A stretch of 64,000 nucleotides of DNA from Acinetobacter kyonggiensis (GCF_900107285.1 NZ_FNPK01000001.1:124001-188000), one strand, 5' to 3'. Positions 1-11,895 are shown, counted from the first letter of the stretch. Notes: a model not told the origin generated them from the letters alone. Translations and numbers: made by a program.

Positions 1-2005
<2,005 letters not shown>

Positions 2006-2008
2006 TTT

Positions 2009-2080
2009 AATCTCCCCTAACCCCTCTTTAATAAAGAGGGGGAACTCCTCCCTTTTCAAAGGGAGGTCGGGAGGGATTTC
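2009..2080. repeat. AATCCCnCC-ended palindromic intergenic repeat, copy A
   Basis: Directly after leuS lies a 72-bp C/G-run-rich block holding two hairpins (CCCCTCTTT/AAAGAGGGG and CCTCCCTT/AAGGGAGG). It is bounded by AATCTCCCC on the left and GGGAGGGATT on the right. Its reverse complement matches the block at 46882-46969 closely at one end, and a simpler relative sits at 11818-11873. The structure suggests a REP/BIME-like dispersed palindrome. It could affect 3'-end stability of the leuS message, which is inference. Confidence 0.7.
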
Positions 2081-2096
2081 TAAACAAAAGCCAAAC

Positions 2097-2123
2097 AAAG
2101 CCCGTTGTCAATCAACGGGCTTT
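2097..2123 (+). terminator. terminator-like hairpin after leuS
   Basis: A perfect 11-bp stem (AAAGCCCGTTG/CAACGGGCTTT) encloses a 5-base loop. Only a short T-run follows, so termination may be partial and lptE-holA may still be read from leuS. Confidence 0.55.
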
Positions 2124-2184
2124 GACTTTACAATCAACTCAGAAATTCATTTACCCATCTTTGGGATAAAACAGAGGAAAAAGC

Positions 2185-2721
2185 ATGCACTTAGTTCAAC
2201 GTGTTGCAGCGGTTGTATTAACTTTGGGGCTAAGTGCCAGCTTAGTCGGTTGTGGTTTCCATTTAAAAGGCATGAACCCAACGACTGCCCCTGCCGCGTA
2301 CTCTAAAATGGGTTTAGCACTGCCAAATAACACCGAAGAATTACACGAAAAACTGGCGATTTATTTGGGTGCAACGGGTATTCAGCTGAGCAATAATTCC
2401 GATGCTTATGTGTTACGCGTACTGGAATACACTCCACAACGTCAAGAGCTTAACGGTAAATTGGTGGAAACTTTACTGCGTTTAACTGTGACTTTCCGTA
2501 TTGAAGATGCACAAGGTCATCCTGTGACTGAAGCTCGAACCATTACCGCTTCACGTAGCTATCAATATGATGTGGCAACAGTAAACACCGATGACCAAGA
2601 ACAAAAGTTTTTAAACCAAGTGATTGTGGATGATGTAGCACAGCAAATTGTGCGTCAAATTTCATCCAATCGTTTACCGAAAGTTGTGACCAAACCGACC
2701 CTTCCAGCAACACAACCTTAA
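2185..2721 (+). CDS. lptE: LPS-assembly lipoprotein LptE
   Basis: Outer-membrane lipoprotein that plugs the LptD barrel and helps insert lipopolysaccharide into the outer leaflet. It has a lipoprotein signal peptide of about 22 residues ending in the lipobox LVGC (lipidated Cys23), followed by the GFHLKG start typical of LptE and a mixed alpha/beta domain. At 178 residues it has normal family length. A good ribosome binding site (AGAGGAA) precedes the ATG. Position between leuS and holA supports the assignment strongly. Confidence 0.93.
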   Translation: MHLVQRVAAVVLTLGLSASLVGCGFHLKGMNPTTAPAAYSKMGLALPNNTEELHEKLAIYLGATGIQLSNNSDAYVLRVLEYTPQRQELNGKLVETLLRLTVTFRIEDAQGHPVTEARTITASRSYQYDVATVNTDDQEQKFLNQVIVDDVAQQIVRQISSNRLPKVVTKPTLPATQP

Positions 2722-2737
2722 ATATAGACTTGTAGTT

Positions 2738-3721
2738 ATGAAACTTGACTATCCACAAGCACTGAAACGTGTTGACGAAGCTCGCGGCGCTTGGATTATG
2801 TATGGTCAAGAGCCATTGCTTGAACAAAATTTACTGGATGCTTTTCGTCAAAGTTGGCACAAACAAGAAATTGAACGGCAGCGCTATGACATTAACAATG
2901 TCAGTGATTGGAAAAATGTTTTTAATGCTTTAAATAGCTTATCGCTCTTTTCCACTCAATTGGCAATTGAAGTACATGGCAATATTAAGCCAGATGCCAG
3001 TAGTCTTAAACTGCTGAAAAACTATATTCAACACAATGAGCAAAACCTGTTGTTGGTGGTGATGCCCAAACAAGACAGCAGTAGTTTAAAATCCAGTTTT
3101 TTCCAAGTCGTGGATGCCAATGGCGTCACTGTGCCTCTGACTGCCAACTATCCACAAGATCGACAACGGATTTTAAGCATTGAGGCAGAAAAGCTCGGGA
3201 TTAAATTGGCCAGCGATGCTTGGCAATGGCTTGAGCAGCACCATGAGCACAATTTACTGGCGGCAAAAAACAGTCTCATGCGCGTCAGTGATACTTTTGC
3301 CGATATAGATATCATTCAGATTGACCATTTGTACTCCTGTTTACAGGATCAATCGCGCTATACCACCTACGACTTAAATGATGCACTTCTTGCTGGAAAC
3401 TTAGCCCAAGCAATTAAAATTTTTCAATATTTGGTTGCCTCAGGCGAACCCATGAGTCTGATTTTATGGAGCATTAGCAAAGAAATGCGCTTACTGATGC
3501 AATTGTTTGAGCAACCACAAAATGCCCTACAACTGGGTATTTGGAAAAATAAAGTCAGTCAATATCAACAAGCTCTTAGACGGCTCAACCCAAACTGTTT
3601 TCTGACTTGGCCCCAATTATTGATGAGAATTGATGCTGCTATTAAAGGGATGTCCAAAGAAAACTCTGAACATCTCATATTACAAGCCATTAGCAGCATG
3701 TGTGGTAAAAGCTTATTTTGA
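2738..3721 (+). CDS. holA: DNA polymerase III delta subunit
   Basis: Clamp-loader delta subunit, which opens the beta sliding clamp during replication. The 327-residue protein starts with an MKLDYPQALKRV-like segment and contains a degenerate AAA+ core (WIMYGQEPLL near residues 18-30, where the family has a vestigial nucleotide-binding region). A helical collar domain follows. It begins 17 bases after lptE, so the two are probably co-transcribed. Confidence 0.93.
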   Translation: MKLDYPQALKRVDEARGAWIMYGQEPLLEQNLLDAFRQSWHKQEIERQRYDINNVSDWKNVFNALNSLSLFSTQLAIEVHGNIKPDASSLKLLKNYIQHNEQNLLLVVMPKQDSSSLKSSFFQVVDANGVTVPLTANYPQDRQRILSIEAEKLGIKLASDAWQWLEQHHEHNLLAAKNSLMRVSDTFADIDIIQIDHLYSCLQDQSRYTTYDLNDALLAGNLAQAIKIFQYLVASGEPMSLILWSISKEMRLLMQLFEQPQNALQLGIWKNKVSQYQQALRRLNPNCFLTWPQLLMRIDAAIKGMSKENSEHLILQAISSMCGKSLF

Positions 3722-3732
3722 TCATCGACTAC

Positions 3733-4182
3733 TTAGTTGAAAAAACGTGAAAACCAACTTTTACCCTTTTTCTGTTCTTGTGCGCGTAAATAATGCAGCA
3801 TATTATCACGCACCGCATCGACATAATCTTGATCATCATGTTGAATATGATTAATCAACCACTTTGACAGCAATCGATACAAATCATTTTCAACAGATTC
3901 CCCCTGATCAAATTTATGCCGATAATCATTCAGTCGTTTAACAAATAATTCATGTATACCTCTATGGGAAGGTAAATACTGATAACGCACTTGTTCAAGT
4001 AAGTTTTCTTCGAAGCTAAAATGTGACTGGGTATAATCAATTAAATCATCTAAAACTTCTTTAATTTTATCGCGCTGCCCACAGATTCTAATTTGTTCTA
4101 ATCTATTAATATAATCTAAAATTTGGCGATGCTGATTATCAATCACATCGATTCCAATATTATAACTTTCATTCCACTCCAT
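3733..4182 (-). CDS. bacteriohemerythrin
   Basis: Single-domain, 149-residue hemerythrin-like protein that binds O2 at a non-haem di-iron centre. All seven expected ligands are visible: His18, His54, Glu58, His73, His77, His112 and Asp117. The start at 4182 is chosen because MEWNESYNIGI is the usual family N-terminus and a GAGGGG ribosome binding site lies just upstream. A 28-residue upstream extension is open but unlike the family. It converges with holA (gap of 11 bases). A role in oxygen storage or delivery, or in oxygen sensing, is inferred from the family. No signalling domain is attached. Confidence 0.92.
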   Translation of the reverse strand: MEWNESYNIGIDVIDNQHRQILDYINRLEQIRICGQRDKIKEVLDDLIDYTQSHFSFEENLLEQVRYQYLPSHRGIHELFVKRLNDYRHKFDQGESVENDLYRLLSKWLINHIQHDDQDYVDAVRDNMLHYLRAQEQKKGKSWFSRFFN

Positions 4183-4804
4183 GCTTTGTCCCCTCACAAA
4201 TGTCCATATTAAAGTAATGATTTTTCGCACAATTATGATGCTTAATGTTTTTATCATTAATCCCATAATTATTTTATGGTTTTAATCTTACAAGTTTTTT
4301 TTATTTAAATCTACAGATAAAACATAGATTTTTTAGGTGTTTATCGAAAATAACCCGCTAAATTTTCAGATTCAAAAATCAGCAATAATTGGCAATATAA
4401 AACCATTACAGCACCGACAGTTCAGCTGGTTTTTCAAATATCTCTTCTCACAGCAAGGCTTTTGAGCATATTTACAAACAAGCTAAAAATAAGAGTGCAT
4501 CAAATTCACAAACAATATTCTGAATTATGGCTTTAAAAAATATGAATGAAATTTTATAGAAATTATGTAAAAAAATATTTTAATATCACATTTAAACTTC
4601 AGTTAGGTCACTGTCTATTTTACTGAGTATATCGGCATGAGCCTGCTGATAATCATTGAAACGGATCATCTAGAAATTGATCTATTCTATCTTGAGCAAA
4701 TTCCTCCCAAGAGAAAACAATTCTCATTTGTTTTTAAAAAGTTCACGTTTTATCCTTATTTAACTTTTATACTCTATTTAATTTTTTGAATTCTTACGAT
4801 CACT
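4183..4804. other. AT-rich intergenic region upstream of macA
   Basis: This gap separates the bacteriohemerythrin start from macA. It presumably holds the promoters of both units, but I could not fix a convincing -35/-10 pair. The only notable content is an open frame of 50 codons at 4637-4789 (see findings). No RNA gene or repeat was recognised. Confidence 0.5.
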
Positions 4805-6127
4805 ATGCCAAAAATAAAACCATCCAAAATAATCGTTGCTGTGGTCTGTATTCTGGCTATTGCAGTTACTGCATGGTTTTTCTTTAAACCTCAGCAGCAG
4901 CAACCCCAATATATTAGCTCTGAAGTTGTACGTGGTGATATTGAAGATTCCGTGCTTGCCACAGGCGTACTTGAAGCGACCAAAATGGTCAGTGTTGGTG
5001 CTCAAGTTTCAGGTCAGGTAAAAAAAATGTATGTCAAATTAGGTGACCCAGTGAAACAAGGTCAGCTGATTGCTCAAATTGATTCGATTCGTCAAGAAAA
5101 TGATTTAAAAACCGCTGAAGCCAGTATTAAAAACCAACAAGCTCAATTGGCAGTCAAACAAGCCAATCTGGCTAAAGTACAATCTGAATATCAGCGTCAA
5201 CAAGCCATGTATGCACAAGATGCAACATCTCGTGCAGAATTAGAGTCAGCATTGGCCAGCTATAAAACGGCACAAGCGGATATTTTGGCCATTAATGCAC
5301 AAATCGAACAATCTCGCTTAACGCTTGCCACAGCCAAAGAAGATTTGGGCTATACCCAAATTATTGCGCCAATGGACGGCACGATTGTTGCGATTGTGAC
5401 TGAAGAAGGTCAAACCGTAAATGCCAACCAAAGTGCACCCACCATTGTTAAATTAGCAAAACTTGACACCATGACCATTAAGGCTGAAATTTCCGAAGCC
5501 GATGTCATGAAAGTTGAACAAGGTCAGATCGTTTATTTCACCACTTTGGGCAATAGCGATAAAAAACATTATGCAAAATTACGCCAAGTAGAACCTGCAC
5601 CCGATTCAATTAATACTGAAACCAGTAGTACATCATCGTCTAGTACTGCGATTTATTACAACGCATTATTTGATGTACCGAATGAAGATGGCAAATTACG
5701 CATTGATATGACGGCACAAGTTTATATCATTCTCAATGAAGCCAAAAATGTCTTAACCATTCCTGCAGCAGCAATACAAGGCTCAAACCGTTCTCAAGTG
5801 AAACGTAGCGATACAGCAAAAGAACCAACAGCGAAAAGTTCAACCGATCAAACTCAGACAAATCGTCCGAAACGTCTCGAGCTATCTGCGGAAGAAAAAT
5901 CACTCATCGAACAAGGTAAAGCGTCTTTATCTATGGTTCGCGTGGTTCAAGCCGATGGCACAGCAAAACCTCAAGCGGTATTGGTGGGCTTAAATAATCG
6001 CGTCACTGCCCAAATCATCAAAGGCTTAAAACAAGGTGACAAAGTGGTGATTGCAGATGCTTCAGACACCTCAAATGATGCTGCAAAACGTAGTAACCGC
6101 GCAGGCGCTGGTCCAATGAGAATGTAA
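4805..6127 (+). CDS. macA: MacA-type periplasmic adaptor of tripartite efflux pump
   Basis: Membrane-fusion protein linking the inner-membrane MacB ATPase to an outer-membrane channel. An N-terminal membrane anchor spans about residues 10-27. It is followed by a lipoyl/barrel half ([16 protein letters not shown]), a long Gln/Ala-rich alpha-helical hairpin (about 95-185), the second lipoyl half ([15 protein letters not shown]) and a beta-barrel. At 440 residues it is longer than E. coli MacA (about 371). The extra length is partly a hydrophilic Ser/Thr/Lys insert at about residues 325-370. It ends two bases before the macB ATG, so translation is probably coupled. Confidence 0.9.
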   Translation: MPKIKPSKIIVAVVCILAIAVTAWFFFKPQQQQPQYISSEVVRGDIEDSVLATGVLEATKMVSVGAQVSGQVKKMYVKLGDPVKQGQLIAQIDSIRQENDLKTAEASIKNQQAQLAVKQANLAKVQSEYQRQQAMYAQDATSRAELESALASYKTAQADILAINAQIEQSRLTLATAKEDLGYTQIIAPMDGTIVAIVTEEGQTVNANQSAPTIVKLAKLDTMTIKAEISEADVMKVEQGQIVYFTTLGNSDKKHYAKLRQVEPAPDSINTETSSTSSSSTAIYYNALFDVPNEDGKLRIDMTAQVYIILNEAKNVLTIPAAAIQGSNRSQVKRSDTAKEPTAKSSTDQTQTNRPKRLELSAEEKSLIEQGKASLSMVRVVQADGTAKPQAVLVGLNNRVTAQIIKGLKQGDKVVIADASDTSNDAAKRSNRAGAGPMRM

Positions 6128-6129
6128 TC

Positions 6130-8109
6130 ATGAGTCAAAATCAAGCACCTTTGCTCAAGGTCACCGATCTGACTCGTGAATTCCCTGCTGGGGAAAACAC
6201 CATTCAGATTCTAAAGGGCATCAATTTAGAGATTTATGCTGGAGAACTGGTCGCCATTGTTGGGCAATCGGGTTCGGGTAAATCCACCCTGATGAACATT
6301 CTCGGATGTTTAGATCAACCCACAGCGGGCAGTTATCAGGTCAAAGGGCGTGAAACACGCAAATTAGAAGCTGATGAACTCGCACAACTACGTCGTGAAT
6401 ATTTTGGTTTTATTTTTCAGCGTTATCACTTATTGGGCGATTTGACTGCCGCAGGCAACGTCGAAGTTCCAGCCATTTATGCAGGGGTCGATGCCTCTGC
6501 ACGACAACAACGCTCAACCCAACTGCTTTCTGATTTAGGTCTAGCTGAAAAAACCCAAAACCGCCCCAGTCAACTTTCAGGCGGTCAGCAACAACGTGTT
6601 TCGATTGCGCGTGCATTAATGAACGGTGGTGATGTGATCTTAGCCGATGAACCCACAGGTGCATTGGATAAAAACAGTGGTATTGAAGTAATGCGTATTT
6701 TACGTGAACTCAATGCCAAAGGTCATACCATCATCCTCGTCACCCATGACATGAACGTGGCAAAAAATGCCTCACGCATTATTGAAATTAGTGACGGTAA
6801 TATTATTTCCGATCGCGTCAATGTGCCTGAGTCGGATGGCGAAGTACTTGAAAAGCAGCAACTCGATCGCACACCACAAAAGAAAACGCCTTCTTGGCGT
6901 TCAGCAGCAGATCGACTGGCTGAAGCCTTTCGCATGGCATTATTGGCCATGAATGCGCACCGTATGCGGACCTTCCTGACCATGCTTGGGATTATTATTG
7001 GCATTGCATCGGTCGTTTCAGTGGTGGCACTTGGAAATGGCTCACAAAAGCAAATTTTAGAAAATATCAGTAGCTTAGGCACCAACACCATTACCGTATT
7101 CCAAGGTCGTGGTTTTGGCGACAACTCTAAAACAGCCCAAGTCAAAACCTTGGTTCCTGCCGATGGCGAAGCTTTAGCTGAACAGCCTTATGTCGATGGG
7201 GTCAGTCCTTCCGTCACCAGCAGCGTTACGGCCCGATTTAAAGATACTGAGGCATCTGCCACGGTAAATGGAGTAAGTGAAGACTTTTTCTATGTCAGAG
7301 GCATGACTTTTCAATCTGGGCAACCTTTTGACAAAGAAGGCGTGACTGAACGTGCTCAAGATGTGGTGATTGATGACAACACCCAAAAAACCTTCTTTAG
7401 CGATGGGACGAATCCTGTAGGTCAAGTCATCCTTTTGGGCAGTGTGCCGAGTCGTATTATTGGCGTGATTGAAGCGCAAAAATCAATGATGGGAAATTCT
7501 GACAGCTTAAATGTTTACCTCCCCTACTCAACCGTCATGAGCCGTATGCTGGGACAGTCGAATGTCCGTAGTATTATTGTCCGTGTGAAGGATGAATATC
7601 CAAGTGCTGCCGCTGAAAATGCCATTCTAAATTTATTGGTGCAACGTCATGGTGCGCAAGATGTCTTTACCCAAAATTCGGACAGTATTCGAGAAACCAT
7701 TCAGCAAACCACACAAACCATGACCCTGCTCGTCTCTGCAATCGCGGTCATTTCATTGATTGTTGGAGGAATTGGTGTAATGAATATTATGCTGGTTTCA
7801 GTAACGGAACGAACTCAAGAAATTGGCGTACGTATGGCGGTTGGGGCACGGCAAAGTGACATCTTGCAACAGTTCCTGATTGAAGCAGTATTGGTGTGTA
7901 TTTTAGGCGGTATCTTAGGCGTACTTTTATCTTTAGGTATTGGACAGTTGATTGGTCATTTTGCCAGTGATACTTTCCAAATGGCCTATTCAACCACCTC
8001 TATTATTGCAGCCTTCGTTTGTTCAAGCATGATTGGGATTATCTTTGGCTTTATCCCTGCCCGTAATGCAGCACAGTTAAATCCTGTAGATGCACTTTCT
8101 CGCGAATAA
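6130..8109 (+). CDS. macB: MacB-type ABC transporter (ATPase-permease fusion)
   Basis: Inner-membrane mechanotransmission ABC protein that powers export through the MacA/outer-membrane-factor assembly. The N-terminal ATPase has Walker [10 protein letters not shown] at residues 45-53, an LSGGQQQR signature and Walker B LADEPTG. A transmembrane segment (about residue 275), a large periplasmic domain and three C-terminal FtsX-type membrane helices follow. The 659-residue length is normal for MacB. Substrates in the family include macrolides, haem precursors and virulence peptides; the substrate here cannot be read from sequence. Confidence 0.93.
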   Translation: MSQNQAPLLKVTDLTREFPAGENTIQILKGINLEIYAGELVAIVGQSGSGKSTLMNILGCLDQPTAGSYQVKGRETRKLEADELAQLRREYFGFIFQRYHLLGDLTAAGNVEVPAIYAGVDASARQQRSTQLLSDLGLAEKTQNRPSQLSGGQQQRVSIARALMNGGDVILADEPTGALDKNSGIEVMRILRELNAKGHTIILVTHDMNVAKNASRIIEISDGNIISDRVNVPESDGEVLEKQQLDRTPQKKTPSWRSAADRLAEAFRMALLAMNAHRMRTFLTMLGIIIGIASVVSVVALGNGSQKQILENISSLGTNTITVFQGRGFGDNSKTAQVKTLVPADGEALAEQPYVDGVSPSVTSSVTARFKDTEASATVNGVSEDFFYVRGMTFQSGQPFDKEGVTERAQDVVIDDNTQKTFFSDGTNPVGQVILLGSVPSRIIGVIEAQKSMMGNSDSLNVYLPYSTVMSRMLGQSNVRSIIVRVKDEYPSAAAENAILNLLVQRHGAQDVFTQNSDSIRETIQQTTQTMTLLVSAIAVISLIVGGIGVMNIMLVSVTERTQEIGVRMAVGARQSDILQQFLIEAVLVCILGGILGVLLSLGIGQLIGHFASDTFQMAYSTTSIIAAFVCSSMIGIIFGFIPARNAAQLNPVDALSRE

Positions 8110-8121
8110 GGATACTCAAAA

Positions 8122-9525
8122 ATGCAGATGAATTTTAGCAAACTTGCCACGGCCCTCATATTGAGTAGTTCGCTGGTCGGTTGCGCTGCGGTGGTGAAAA
8201 CACCGTATCAACAACCGAGTGTAAACATCCCAAATCATTTTCAAAACAGTAAAGTCATAAGCCAACAAGTGCATGCCAATGTTTATGCAGATCAATGGTG
8301 GACTTTATTTGGTGATACTCAGCTCAATCAATTGGTCAATCAAGTCCTCAGCAACAATACTGATTTAGCCGTTGCAGGGATTAATTTACAGCAAGCACGA
8401 TTACAAGCAGGCTTAGCGAAAAACAAACAAGGTCCACGTGTCAGCTCAAGTGTCTCTGCGGGGCACAATATTGAGTTAAATTCAGGTGATGATTCTTCAC
8501 GTGGCTTGTCACTGAGCGGTGGTGTCAGCTATGAATTGGACTTGTTTGGAAAACTGGCGAACCAAACGGAAGCAACGCGTTGGGAAGCACTGGCAACTGA
8601 ACAGGATTTGCAAAGTACCGCGCAAAGCTTAATTGCGACCACTGCCAACTTATATTGGCAACTGGGCTATCTCAATGAGCGTTATCAAATTGCGCAGCAA
8701 AACCTAGCCAGCACACAGAAAACTTATGAACTGGTGCGTACCCAATATCGTGCGGGTGCAGTGTCAGGTTTAGACCTGACCTCTGCGGAACAAGCCGTAC
8801 AAAGCCAAAAAGCCACGTTAAGTCAAATTGAACAACAGCGCGTAGAAGCACGTACTGCTTTGGCCGTTTTACTGCACATGCCCGTACAGCAACTTAACAT
8901 TCAAGAACCCACTCGCTTACCGCGTATTGGGCTGCCCAACATTGCAGCAGGCTTACCTGCGGACTTGCTTGCGCGTCGTCCAGATTTGCAAGCTTCTGAA
9001 TTACGTTTACGTAAAACCTTAGCCAGCAAAGATGCCACCAAAGCCAGTTATTACCCGTCAATCAGCTTGACTGGCAATTTAGGTTCATCCAGTACATCGT
9101 TAAGCAATCTATTGCAAAATCCAGCTTTAACTTTGGGCGCAAGCCTGAGTTTACCGTTTTTGCAATACAATGACATGAAAAAAGACTTGGCAATCAGTGA
9201 TTTGGATTATGAAAAATCGATTCTTCAATATCGTCAAACCTTGTATCAGGCATTTGCTGATGTTGAAAATGCGTTGTCAGCACGCACTGAATTGAATAAA
9301 CAAGTGGCGCTGCAAGAACGCAATGTTCTACTTGCTGAAAAAACTGAGCGTTTAACTGAAGTGCGTTATCGTAACGGTGCCATTGCGCTTAAAAATCTAT
9401 TAGATGCCCAAGCCACCACTCGTAATGCACAACTGTCTTTAGTACAAACCAAGCAAAGCCAATACAATGCCTATGTCACCTTGATGCAGGCTTTAGGCGG
9501 TAGTCCAATCAAACCGTTACCTTAA
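8122..9525 (+). CDS. outer-membrane efflux lipoprotein (NodT/OprM family)
   Basis: Outer-membrane channel component of the adjacent MacAB pump. The lipoprotein signal peptide ends in SLVGC (Cys21). Two OEP repeats follow, with DQWWTLFGD and LPADLLARRPDL motifs typical of NodT-family proteins. Length (467 residues) is normal. It starts 12 bases after macB, making a complete three-gene tripartite system. Acinetobacter MacAB systems often use a separately encoded TolC-like channel, so a dedicated channel in the operon is informative. Confidence 0.92.
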   Translation: MQMNFSKLATALILSSSLVGCAAVVKTPYQQPSVNIPNHFQNSKVISQQVHANVYADQWWTLFGDTQLNQLVNQVLSNNTDLAVAGINLQQARLQAGLAKNKQGPRVSSSVSAGHNIELNSGDDSSRGLSLSGGVSYELDLFGKLANQTEATRWEALATEQDLQSTAQSLIATTANLYWQLGYLNERYQIAQQNLASTQKTYELVRTQYRAGAVSGLDLTSAEQAVQSQKATLSQIEQQRVEARTALAVLLHMPVQQLNIQEPTRLPRIGLPNIAAGLPADLLARRPDLQASELRLRKTLASKDATKASYYPSISLTGNLGSSSTSLSNLLQNPALTLGASLSLPFLQYNDMKKDLAISDLDYEKSILQYRQTLYQAFADVENALSARTELNKQVALQERNVLLAEKTERLTEVRYRNGAIALKNLLDAQATTRNAQLSLVQTKQSQYNAYVTLMQALGGSPIKPLP

Positions 9526-9558
9526 GCTAAAAGCCCCAATAACAAGTGCCCTTGTAAC

Positions 9559-9864
9559 TAATGCCAGTCAGTTAAAAAATTGACTGGCATTTTATTTTTT
9601 AAACTCATGATGTTATTGGACACGCGGAAACGTCATCCGCAACTGTTCGAGGCAAAACTATTTTAAAAAAGTAAGGTTTTTGCGATTTATTAATCAATAA
9701 AAGGGATTTGGCGAGTTTTGCGGATGACAAATGCCTTTGATTACTTTGGGCTTATCCAAAGTAATAGATGAGCTCCAAGTAGTTAATTTAAAAATATAAG
9801 ACTCCGTCATGAATAACTAAAAACTAAGGACTTTATTTCTAAAACCCTTAATTGACTGGTATTA
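9559..9864 (+). repeat. 306-bp structured MITE-like repeat, copy 1
   Basis: The ends are imperfect inverted repeats (TAATGCCAGTCAGTTAA on the left; the right end reverse-complemented reads TAATACCAGTCAATTAA). It is flanked by CCCTTGTAAC (9549-9558) and CCCTTGTGAC (9865-9874), a likely 10-bp target duplication with one mismatch. Internal hairpins are an end hairpin (GCCAGTCA/TGACTGGC), an 11-bp stem 9632-9642/9718-9728 and a 10-bp stem 9740-9749/9756-9765. A second copy of identical length and orientation lies at 22471-22776. It contains no ORF. It sits between convergent genes, behind the efflux operon. Confidence 0.8.
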
Positions 9865-9888
9865 CCCTTGTGACACATTTCTTGGTCA

Positions 9889-9932
9889 GCTTAAAGAATA
9901 AAAGCCCCAGTCGGAGCTTTTATTCTTTAAGC
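9889..9932. terminator. bidirectional terminator, efflux operon versus amidase gene
   Basis: A perfect 17-bp stem (left arm 9889-9905, right arm 9916-9932) with a 10-base loop lies between two convergent genes. Its A/T-rich arms supply T-tracts on both strands. Confidence 0.75.
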
Positions 9933-9953
9933 AATTTGCTCATATTTAAGCAC

Positions 9954-10484
9954 TTAAAAATCAGGGCGATAATATTGGTAAGTCAAACCACTTTCTTTAT
10001 ACACATCATAACTTTTTTGTCTAAAATCAGACACCCATTGCGTACCCGTAAACCCAGCAATATGACCATAGGTATGCTTATTGGTTCGACGAATAATATA
10101 AATATCCCCTTGTTTAGGTGCATCAAACTTAGGGTTAATTTGTCTATACCCAATTTTCATCAGGGTGTTGCCCCAATCCGAGGCAGCAATAGGATGGCTT
10201 TTGAACTGCGCACCAGCTGACTCCAAAGCCACTCTGATACTTTTTGCGCATTTTTTTGAACTGGTTTGACTGGTGATGCTTTGCAATCTTTGAGTAAATT
10301 TATCAATATCAATTCGCTGAGCACTACCAGAAGTATAGTTTTTATTTTTTGATTTTTCTGGTCTGATGATCTCATCTGAATTTACTGTAGATTTATAGCT
10401 TTGACCTGCTTTTGAACGAATAATGATTTCTGTTGCTGTAGGCGCATGAATATCGTGCATATCCATATGTTGATCATAAATCAT
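9954..10484 (-). CDS. NlpC/P60-like cysteine amidase (Tae/lysin-like), orphan
   Basis: Probable peptidoglycan-cleaving papain-fold protein of 176 residues. The C-terminal 100 residues carry the expected pattern. Catalytic Cys79 lies in KKCAKSIRVALESAG, followed by an A-x-DWGNTLMKIGY segment. PKQGDIYII leads to His141 in YGHIAGFTG, and Asp153 lies in WVSDF, ending in a YQYYRPDF tail. This order resembles type VI secretion amidase effectors and phage-type lysins. The first 75 residues show no recognised domain and no signal peptide, consistent with delivery by a secretion machine. No immunity-like partner is adjacent. Function is inferred from motif order only. Confidence 0.6.
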   Translation of the reverse strand: MIYDQHMDMHDIHAPTATEIIIRSKAGQSYKSTVNSDEIIRPEKSKNKNYTSGSAQRIDIDKFTQRLQSITSQTSSKKCAKSIRVALESAGAQFKSHPIAASDWGNTLMKIGYRQINPKFDAPKQGDIYIIRRTNKHTYGHIAGFTGTQWVSDFRQKSYDVYKESGLTYQYYRPDF

Positions 10485-10943
10485 TCCAAACCTCTAACTT
10501 CTCTTTAAGCACTGCACTTACAGTCCGCAATACACATACTTGATTATTTATCAGCTGAGAATGGTAATGCCAGAATGTTAATTTTTCATATAAAATATGT
10601 AAGATATTTTGTCTTTGTTAACATAGAAGCGCTAACTGGCTATTTTTTAATTTATTTTTAGTGCTGTAAAAGTGAAATAAAATTCATCTGCAAAAAATTT
10701 CGCTCCCCAAATAACGAAGTCATGTGTCTTCTGGCTTAGTATTCCAACCGATGACGCGGCAACATGGTATTCAAATTCAGTATTTTTTATCCCCTGCCTC
10801 AGCCCAATTGCCCATGCTTAACGCTTAAAAAAGCCCTCATTTTAGTATAGACTGCTAGGTTAACTCGACTTAGATGATCCTTTCGCAACAAGCCTTCAAT
10901 GATGAGGTTTGTGCTTAGGGGAACTCAACTTTTTGGAATTTTT
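10485..10943. other. gene-poor gap upstream of thyA with a coding-like remnant
   Basis: AT-rich gap. The minus strand is open from 10817 to a stop at 10647 (56 sense codons) with a protein-like composition (for example AASSVGILSQKTHDFVIWG). It has no credible start codon because a stop precedes it directly. This looks like a degraded gene end or part of a dispersed repeat. No repeat partner was found inside this window. Confidence 0.35.
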
Positions 10944-11786
10944 ATGAAAGTGTATTTAGACCTTTTACAACACATCCTCGACAACGGTGGCGACAAAGGC
11001 GATCGTACTGGAACAGGTACACGTTCTGTATTTGGTCATCAAATGCGCTTTAATCTTGCTCAAGGTTTTCCGTTATTGACCACCAAAAAAGTTCATTTTC
11101 GCTCCATCGCGATTGAATTATTATGGTTCCTCAAAGGTGACACCAACGTTAAATATCTTCAAGACAACAAAGTTTCAATTTGGGATGAATGGTCAACCGC
11201 AGAACAAACGGCGCGTTTTGGTCGTCCTGAAGGCGAACTTGGTCCCGTTTATGGTCATCAATGGCGTAATTTTGGTGCGACGAAAAAAGCGGATGGCTTG
11301 TATGAGCAAGATGGCTTTGACCAAATTCAATGGTTGATTAATGAAATTAAAACCAATCCAAATTCACGTCGTCTAATTGTCTCGGGTTGGAATCCCAATG
11401 AAGCTGGCAATGTTGCCCTGCCACCCTGCCACACCCTATTCCAGTTTTTTGTACAGAACGGCAAACTCTCTTGCCAATTGTATCAACGTAGCGCAGATGT
11501 GTTCTTAGGCGTTCCATTTAACATTGCCAGCTATGCACTCCTCACGCATATGATTGCCCAAGTATGTGGCTTAGACGTGGGTGAGTTTGTTTGGACGGGT
11601 GGTGATACACATTTATATGTGAACCATTTTGAACAAGCACAATTGCAATTAAGCCGTGAGCCAATGCCACTGTGCCAACTAAAATTAAATCCAGAAATCA
11701 AAGACATCTTCGCATTTAAATTTGAAGATTTCGAAATTGTCGATTACCAATCACATCCGGGTATTAAAGCCCCTGTTGCGGTTTAA
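10944..11786 (+). CDS. thyA: thymidylate synthase
   Basis: Makes dTMP from dUMP using methylene-tetrahydrofolate. The ATG at 10944 gives [12 protein letters not shown], the standard N-terminus, and 280 residues; an in-frame ATG at 10899 would add 15 unlike residues. The nucleophile Cys162 lies in [11 protein letters not shown]. The folate/dUMP-binding segments [16 protein letters not shown] and [10 protein letters not shown] are intact. It is followed 109 bases later by folA, the usual thymidylate-folate pair; dihydrofolate made by ThyA is recycled by FolA. Confidence 0.96.
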   Translation: MKVYLDLLQHILDNGGDKGDRTGTGTRSVFGHQMRFNLAQGFPLLTTKKVHFRSIAIELLWFLKGDTNVKYLQDNKVSIWDEWSTAEQTARFGRPEGELGPVYGHQWRNFGATKKADGLYEQDGFDQIQWLINEIKTNPNSRRLIVSGWNPNEAGNVALPPCHTLFQFFVQNGKLSCQLYQRSADVFLGVPFNIASYALLTHMIAQVCGLDVGEFVWTGGDTHLYVNHFEQAQLQLSREPMPLCQLKLNPEIKDIFAFKFEDFEIVDYQSHPGIKAPVAV

Positions 11787-11817
11787 TTTTTCTAATTAGT
11801 GATTCCACTAAATTCGT

Positions 11818-11873
11818 AATCCCCCTAAATCCCCCTTTAAAAAAGGGGGACTTGAATAAAACAAATGGGGGAT
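11818..11873. repeat. AATCCCnCC-ended palindromic intergenic repeat, copy C
   Basis: A 56-bp block between thyA and folA is bounded by AATCCCCCT and GGGGGAT. It holds a CCCCCTTT/AAAGGGGG hairpin. The ends resemble those of the blocks at 2009-2080 and 46882-46969, so I place it in the same loose family. It lies in the thyA-folA spacer and could act as an attenuating structure. Confidence 0.55.
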
Positions 11874-11895
11874 ACAGTCAAATAAGGCGAGCTTT

